DNA from: Cymodocea nodosa
Taxonomy: Eukaryota; Streptophyta; Magnoliopsida; Alismatales; Cymodoceaceae
Length of the DNA: 64,000 bases
NCBI GenBank assembly: GCA_036874045.1
Contig: CM072335.1
Span: forward strand, 8,142,001 to 8,206,000
Direction: 5' to 3'
Each line of letters begins with the position of its first letter. The stretch's first letter is position 1. The notes under the pieces are model-generated. The model saw only the letters and a list, made by a program, of their open reading frames with translations, was not told the origin of the DNA and searched no databases. A program made the translations under genes and the position numbers. Shown piece after piece: positions 59,521-64,000 of this stretch.

Positions 59521-61467
59521 ATGAATTTTTAAGTTTTTAATTTATTTACTTTCTACTATGCTATTATATTTTCTCTTTTTTTTTCATCCTTTCAAATTTT
59601 TAATTATATATATATATATTACCATCAACGTACTTCTAACCATACCTTTCTGTTAAATTAAAGATCCACATTTTGAGCATAAGGTATAAATATGATAGAA
59701 AAAGAAAATACATACCGAACAAGACTGAATCTAAGCTTTCGTTTGGCAAGAACTCGTAGATTAATATCTTCTCTATTCCTTGTATACAATAACCCAAGAG
59801 TCTTACTAGATTCCTATGTTGAAGCTTTGCAATCATCATCACCTCATTCTTGAACTCTTGCAATCCTTGTCTTGAAACCTTAGAAAGTCTCTTTACAGCA
59901 ATCTGTGACCCATTTTTGAGCTTTCCCTATGAACATGATGAATAATTACTAGCGATATTGATTAAAAGTAGATAATATAATTCTTCTTAATTTAAATAAC
60001 TTATACCAGAAAAGAAAGTCCTAGTTAAAATCCATACGAAATTATTACCAATATCAAAAGAACAAGCGTGCAGTGGTCGTATCGTAGTTTAGGCTCACCA
60101 TCCCTCATGTTTCTACTAGCTAATGCTTTAATGTAAACATTAATAATGGATAGTGTAGTTCAAATCCCAATGTATTAAAAACACAGATACTACATTATTA
60201 AAGAAATGAAAATTCCAAGTGATTCAAGAAAGGATTAATTTTTGGGAATTAGCATGGACTAGCTACAATATTTCTCTTGATGAATGGTAGTCATATTTAC
60301 AATTTTTTCTAAAATATGTATCCAAAATAATTAACAAGGACGAATTAATTAAAAACCAACTTTAATTAACTTAATGGACTCAGGTTGTGTAAACTAATCC
60401 AACTGTAATAACTTAGTTTACTAATAGCACGACACTCCAAATTTCCATTAGTTAAAGTTCCAATCCAGTGGAGCTCAAAATTCAAATCCTAATGACAATA
60501 TGTTTTTATTAATTTCAAAAAAAACATGGACTAATTAATACCTTATCTCTTTGATAATGGAAAACAATTTTATTATTCTTAATATTCCATTATCTGACAA
60601 TAATATAAAATGATTGTAACATACAACTCATATGTATTTTTTAGATCATTTTTACAATAGTGATTTTTTTTTGAATTAAATAAAGGAATACCTTGTAGAC
60701 GATGCCAAAGCCGCCCCGTCCAATCCTATTACTGTCGCTGAAGTTGTCGGTGGCGGCCTCCAGCAGCTCGAACTCAAAGAAGGACAAGTTTGCGCGTTCT
60801 TGCTTCAACTCCTCCTCCACCTCCTTGGTGGCTCCTGGTCGAGAAATCAAGACCATAAGATCACCTGCAAAAGATTCAAATCATGTGCCACAATAAACCT
60901 CATCTCCCTTGCAGGTTACCTTTCCTCTTCTTGCTCTTGCTCTTGAAGAAACAGCAGAGGAGTGAGGCACAGATAAGAGCGATTGAGGCACCGATAAGAG
61001 CGATTGAAACATTGACGATTACAACATACGATGGGTGGCATGCTGGGGAGGTGACGGGTACAATTGAAGAGGAAAGTGAGGTTTGAGGCGGAAGGAGCGT
61101 AGTGGAATAGACGAGTGAAGCCAACCTCCAACGTCAGGTTTTTTCTGTCCCAGGGGCATTTGGTGTCTTCCACGTCGGCGTCGATGAGTAAGAACATCCT
61201 GTTCGAGGTGTTGACATTCTTCACCTTGTAGTTAATGAAATCGATCGGCAACGTCAGGGATCCGTCCTTGCAGGTGAGACCCATGAACATGTAGCCGCAG
61301 TAGCTCTTCGAGGATTTCACGCCGTCTACGTGCCAGAAGGGATACGTGATGTTTCCGCCGTCTCCGCACCTGTAAGGCGTGCAATCGGGGACTACCGTGG
61401 AGGCGGCGAAGAACACTGAAACGAGGAGGAGGGGGAGGAGAACGTGAAGCAGGGGAGGCGGTGCCAT

Positions 61468-61971
61468 CGGTGGAGGAAGCGGATGTGACGGTGGTGGGCG
61501 GGGCGGGGAATTAGAGGGAGGAAGCCCATTTGATTAGGTGTGGTTGTTGGCCAATTAATATTGGCCGTTGGATGGCAAGGGAATGGCAGTGATGGGGAGT
61601 ACGTCATCAAGAGTCGAAAACTACCGCAGACCAGGAAGGCTGCAAGATAAGATCAAAATTCATCTTCTCGTTTTTGGTGGTATTGTAGTTTAAGCTCGCC
61701 ATTCCTCATGTTTCTATTAGCTAATGGCTATGTAAACACTAATAGTGAATAGTGTAACACTACAAACACTACATTAAAATATATATTAATTTCAAAAATA
61801 ACCATGCACCAATGAATACCTTTTATTTCTTTGATAATGGAAAACAATCTTACTATTCTTAGTCCATTATCTCATAATAATATAAAATACTTGTCACATA
61901 CAACTCATATGCAATTTTTAGTTCATTTTTTATGTTAATGATTTTTTATGAACTAATAAACAAATAAATAC
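61468..61971 (-). other. Junction region between the two RLK pseudogenes
   Basis: 61660-61971 is homologous to the first kinase intron of the left RLK (about 60060-60691), so it is the broken intron after E3 of the right RLK. 61468-61640 is the 5' flank of the left RLK's ectodomain exon. No downstream kinase exons of the right gene are present. Confidence 0.7.
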
Positions 61972-63710
61972 CTTGTAGACCATGCCAAAGCCGCCTTGTC
62001 CAATCTTGTCGCTGTTGCTGAAGTCGCCGGTGGCGGCCACCAAGAGTTCGAACTCAAAGAAGGGCAAGTCCGCGCCCTCTTACTTCAACTCCGCCGCCTC
62101 CTCCTCCTCCTTGGTGGGTCCTGTCCGGGAAAACCAGATCATCAATTCACACACGGAAGCAGCAAATCATGGTCTGCAACTCATCTCTCCCGCAGGTTAC
62201 CTTTCCTCTTCTTGCGCTTGCTCGTGAAGAAGCAGCAGAGGAGTGAAGCACAGAGAAGAGCGATTGAAACAGGGATGATTACCACGAGGATGATGGTCTT
62301 CGTTCTCTTGCCTGCATTGGTTTCAGATTCCAATGAGAATTCCAGGATATCCAGAGAAAGAAAAACCAAGGATTCGATGGAGAGGAGAATAGGACTAGAG
62401 GAGATGGCACAGACCCATCTCGGCACCGGCGGCGAGGCGGAGATGAAGATGATATCCAATGGACGGCACACTCACAAGGTCCACCAGTTCACCAGTCCAC
62501 AAAAAACACGCTTTTAACCTGGTGTTGTTGACCGTATTCGAGTGGGTGTAAGCGGTGCAGGAGCAATTGCGCGAGCACAACTTCTTGCAGTCGCTGCTGC
62601 TCACGTTTTCGAAGAAGATCAAATGGTCTGGGAGTTTGATCTTATCGATCCGCGAGAACCGGTCACTGGGAGTACCATTTTCGCATTGACGAGGCTTCTT
62701 CCTAGCGCAGCCTCGGCGGAAACCGCCACGGTCCCATTCCGTCCGGTTCTTCGGCTCGAATCCTTCCAGGCACTTGCAGTGAGGCCGGGCGGTGATGTCG
62801 CAGACCCCGAATTCACCACAAGATGCGTAGGAATCACAGTTATCCGACGGTAGACTGTACAGCAGCAACCATTTCCTGCGACTGTCATTCCACTCTAGAA
62901 TTTCCAAGACGCCGGTGTGGTTCAGGGCTGCCATGTTCGGTAAGTACGGGTCGGAGAAGGCGGAGGTGGCGTTCACCCACTCGTCGTCGGTGTTGAACGT
63001 CAGGTAGTTGACGGATTTGTTGTTCGTCATTGCCAAGTACCGCTTCCCCAACAAGACCTGAGTCCTGCAATACGGCCTCCCCCCACGCTCCGTCATGAAC
63101 TGGAAGGACGTGGCTGGGTCGATCCCGTAAGAGAAGTTCCCCGGCGACGGGTCCCGGTCGCTCCTCCAGCACGTGATGCTGTCGGCGACCTTGGTTCTGT
63201 AGTTCAACGTCAAACTCATATCCGGGAGGATAGTGTCCGTCGGATGGTCGAAGCTCCGCCACAGATAGTGGCCCTCGCCTTTTCTTACTACCAAATTGCC
63301 ATTAGACAACAACACGGCCGAAGTATCGTTCGCAGAAGACGACGACGACGAATTGGAGGACCAGACAGGGTTCCCGTCACCGTCCGAAACGACAAGATTC
63401 CCGTCTAGGAAAAGCGCAGGACTTCCGGCGGGTTCGTCACCGGCTTCTCTCTGTTGGCGACCCAAACGATCCTCCTCTCCGTGGCCGGGACCTGTTTGTG
63501 CCATATCCCGACGTACCAACAACCGGTAGCGACCGCCGAACCCGTGGGGGAGAAGAAGCCCAAGGCGAAGACTCCGCCGATGGAGACAAGGGTCATGTAG
63601 CCGGAGATGGATTCTCCTGGTCTCAACCTGTTGGAAGAATGGCATGGCAGTATGATGGACATGAAAGACACTAGGAGGAGAGCTGTCGTGAGGCGGAGGA
63701 AGCACTCCAT
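61972..63710 (-). pseudogene. G-type lectin (S-domain) RLK, 3'-truncated pseudogene
   Basis: The ATG at 63710 is chosen because a hydrophobic signal peptide (MECFLRLTTALLLVSFMSII) follows at once; an in-frame ATG at 63788 is less likely. E1 (62415-63710): B_lectin domain (FALGFFSPTGS, WYVGIWHKQVP, IVWVANREKPV), S-locus glycoprotein domain (SFDHPTDTILP), EGF-like Cys pattern, PAN domain (CKKLCSRNCSCTAY). A frameshift at about 63406-63412, consistent with one lost C, splits the lectin domain. E2 (62201-62311): TM helix (TIILVVIIPVSIALLCASLL) and KRKKRKG stop-transfer. E3 (61972-about 62150): ELK, then TAA (62080-62082), then [18 protein letters not shown] and loop [10 protein letters not shown] with donor AAG|GTATTT. 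All later kinase exons are missing. Family role: plasma-membrane receptor kinase. This copy is dead. Confidence 0.85.
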
Positions 63711-64000
63711 TGGTGGGAGCCTCCTCCTGGTAGCTCCTTTGATGCTTCCGTGTTCGCTCCCTTCACCGCCGTCTATGCTTCGTGACAAATTTCTAGTACT
63801 TCTGTTTTCCTACCAACAACATGTAACTTCCTTGGTCAACTTTGTTTTATGATAATCACTCCTGGTTTGTGCACTCGGAATGCGACGTAATTGAAAATTT
63901 TTTACGTTAGTCATGAGTTGTTTATGAATTTGAAATTTAAATTTTTAAAGAATTTGAATTACAATCATGTGTAAAGATTGTAAAAATGAATTCTCAACCA
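63711..64000 (-). promoter_or_regulatory. Upstream region of the G-type lectin RLK
   Basis: This contains 5' leader sequence and an AT-rich stretch from 63890. No clear TATA box within the expected distance was identified; the promoter is probably partly beyond the window. Confidence 0.35.

Larger units (their letters stand above)
57212..61467 (-). pseudogene. Chimeric RLK pseudogene: WAK/LRK10L-type ectodomain with S-domain-type kinase
   Basis: Exons inferred from splice sites and homology: E1 60920-61467 (signal peptide; GUB_WAK_bind galacturonan-binding-type domain with CGDGGNITYPFW and CGYMFMGLTC; then TM helix and KSKSKKRKG), E2 60692-60864 (juxtamembrane, loop GRGGFGIVYK), E3 59716-59926 (AVKRLSK with the ATP-binding Lys, Glu in EFKNEV), E4 58025-58262 ([14 protein letters not shown]), E5 57580-57727 ([26 protein letters not shown]), E6 57212-57415 (DRPTMSSVVHML). 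The kinase is complete but for a TGA (58138-58140) right after HRDLK and a TAG (57401-57403) in AWQL. The ectodomain lacks the WAK-associated C-terminal domain, and the TM segment is out of frame with it unless an unrecognised short intron intervenes. The kinase type is that of G-type lectin RLKs, not LRK10L. A cell-surface pathogen or wall sensor in origin; now very probably dead. Confidence 0.8.

Noticed and set aside
62542..63529. Plus-strand ORFs in the GC-rich lectin exon
   Set aside because: Shadow frames of the G-type lectin exon on the opposite strand; no domain recognised.
1..64000. CRISPR array or bacterial defence system
   Set aside because: The short repeated palindromes have irregular spacing and no unique spacers, and the context is a plant nuclear genome with introns and LTR elements.

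Overview
The window is plant nuclear DNA. Evidence: a Ty1/copia and Ty3/gypsy LTR-retrotransposon landscape, env-like ORFs of the Athila type, tRNA-iMet primer sites, and at the right end intron-containing receptor-like kinase (RLK) genes of the G-type (S-domain) and WAK/LRK10L ectodomain classes. The RLK exons are GC-rich at the 5' side and sit in AT-rich introns and flanks. That gradient suggests a monocot, but this is weak evidence. No rRNA, tRNA, CRISPR or organellar sequence was recognised. Almost every coding region is broken.

Layout: (1) 1-2130, a SIRE-like copia element (copia A) reduced to LTR end, PBS, broken gag, PPT and LTR start. (2) 2851-8455, the 3' half of an Athila-like gypsy element on the minus strand (G1), carrying an env-like ORF and, downstream of it, an inserted F-box gene. 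(3) 8456-9235, two copia scraps. (4) 9236-14560, a plus-strand gypsy copy (G2), followed by an inverted minus-strand pol block (G3, 14560-17756). The two pol blocks form a long inverted repeat. (5) 17757-30503, the most complete Athila-like element (G4, minus strand): LTR, PBS, gag remnant, protease-RT-RNase H-integrase, hairpin spacer, env-like ORF, 3' region, partial LTR. It has no F-box module. (6) 30504-32423, an LTR fragment of the same family plus a copia LTR fragment. (7) 32424-42053, a tandem array of non-autonomous elements (B1, B2) made of LTR, F-box ORF, 3' region, shared LTR, F-box ORF, LTR, with no gag or pol. (8) 42054-54714, a SIRE-like copia (S2, minus strand) whose RT YVDD motif is split by a complete Tork/Tnt1-like copia (43269-48752) with a 5-bp target duplication. 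(9) 54715-64000, a decayed RLK cluster: an orphan juxtamembrane exon, a chimeric WAK-ectodomain/S-domain-type kinase pseudogene, and a 3'-truncated G-type lectin RLK pseudogene.

The most notable system is the gypsy family that captured an F-box gene. G1 holds the cargo next to env, G4 lacks it at the homologous position, and B1/B2 are deletion derivatives in which the F-box ORF lies directly behind the primer-binding site, in the place of gag. All three copies share the same in-frame stop at codon 160, so the amplified source probably already encoded a 159-residue F-box protein or a dead passenger. A second theme is that the non-coding spacers and LTRs of these families are packed with short palindromes, a different motif in each compartment. 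One roughly 180-bp LTR segment is also shared between the copia S2 LTR and the gypsy LTR.
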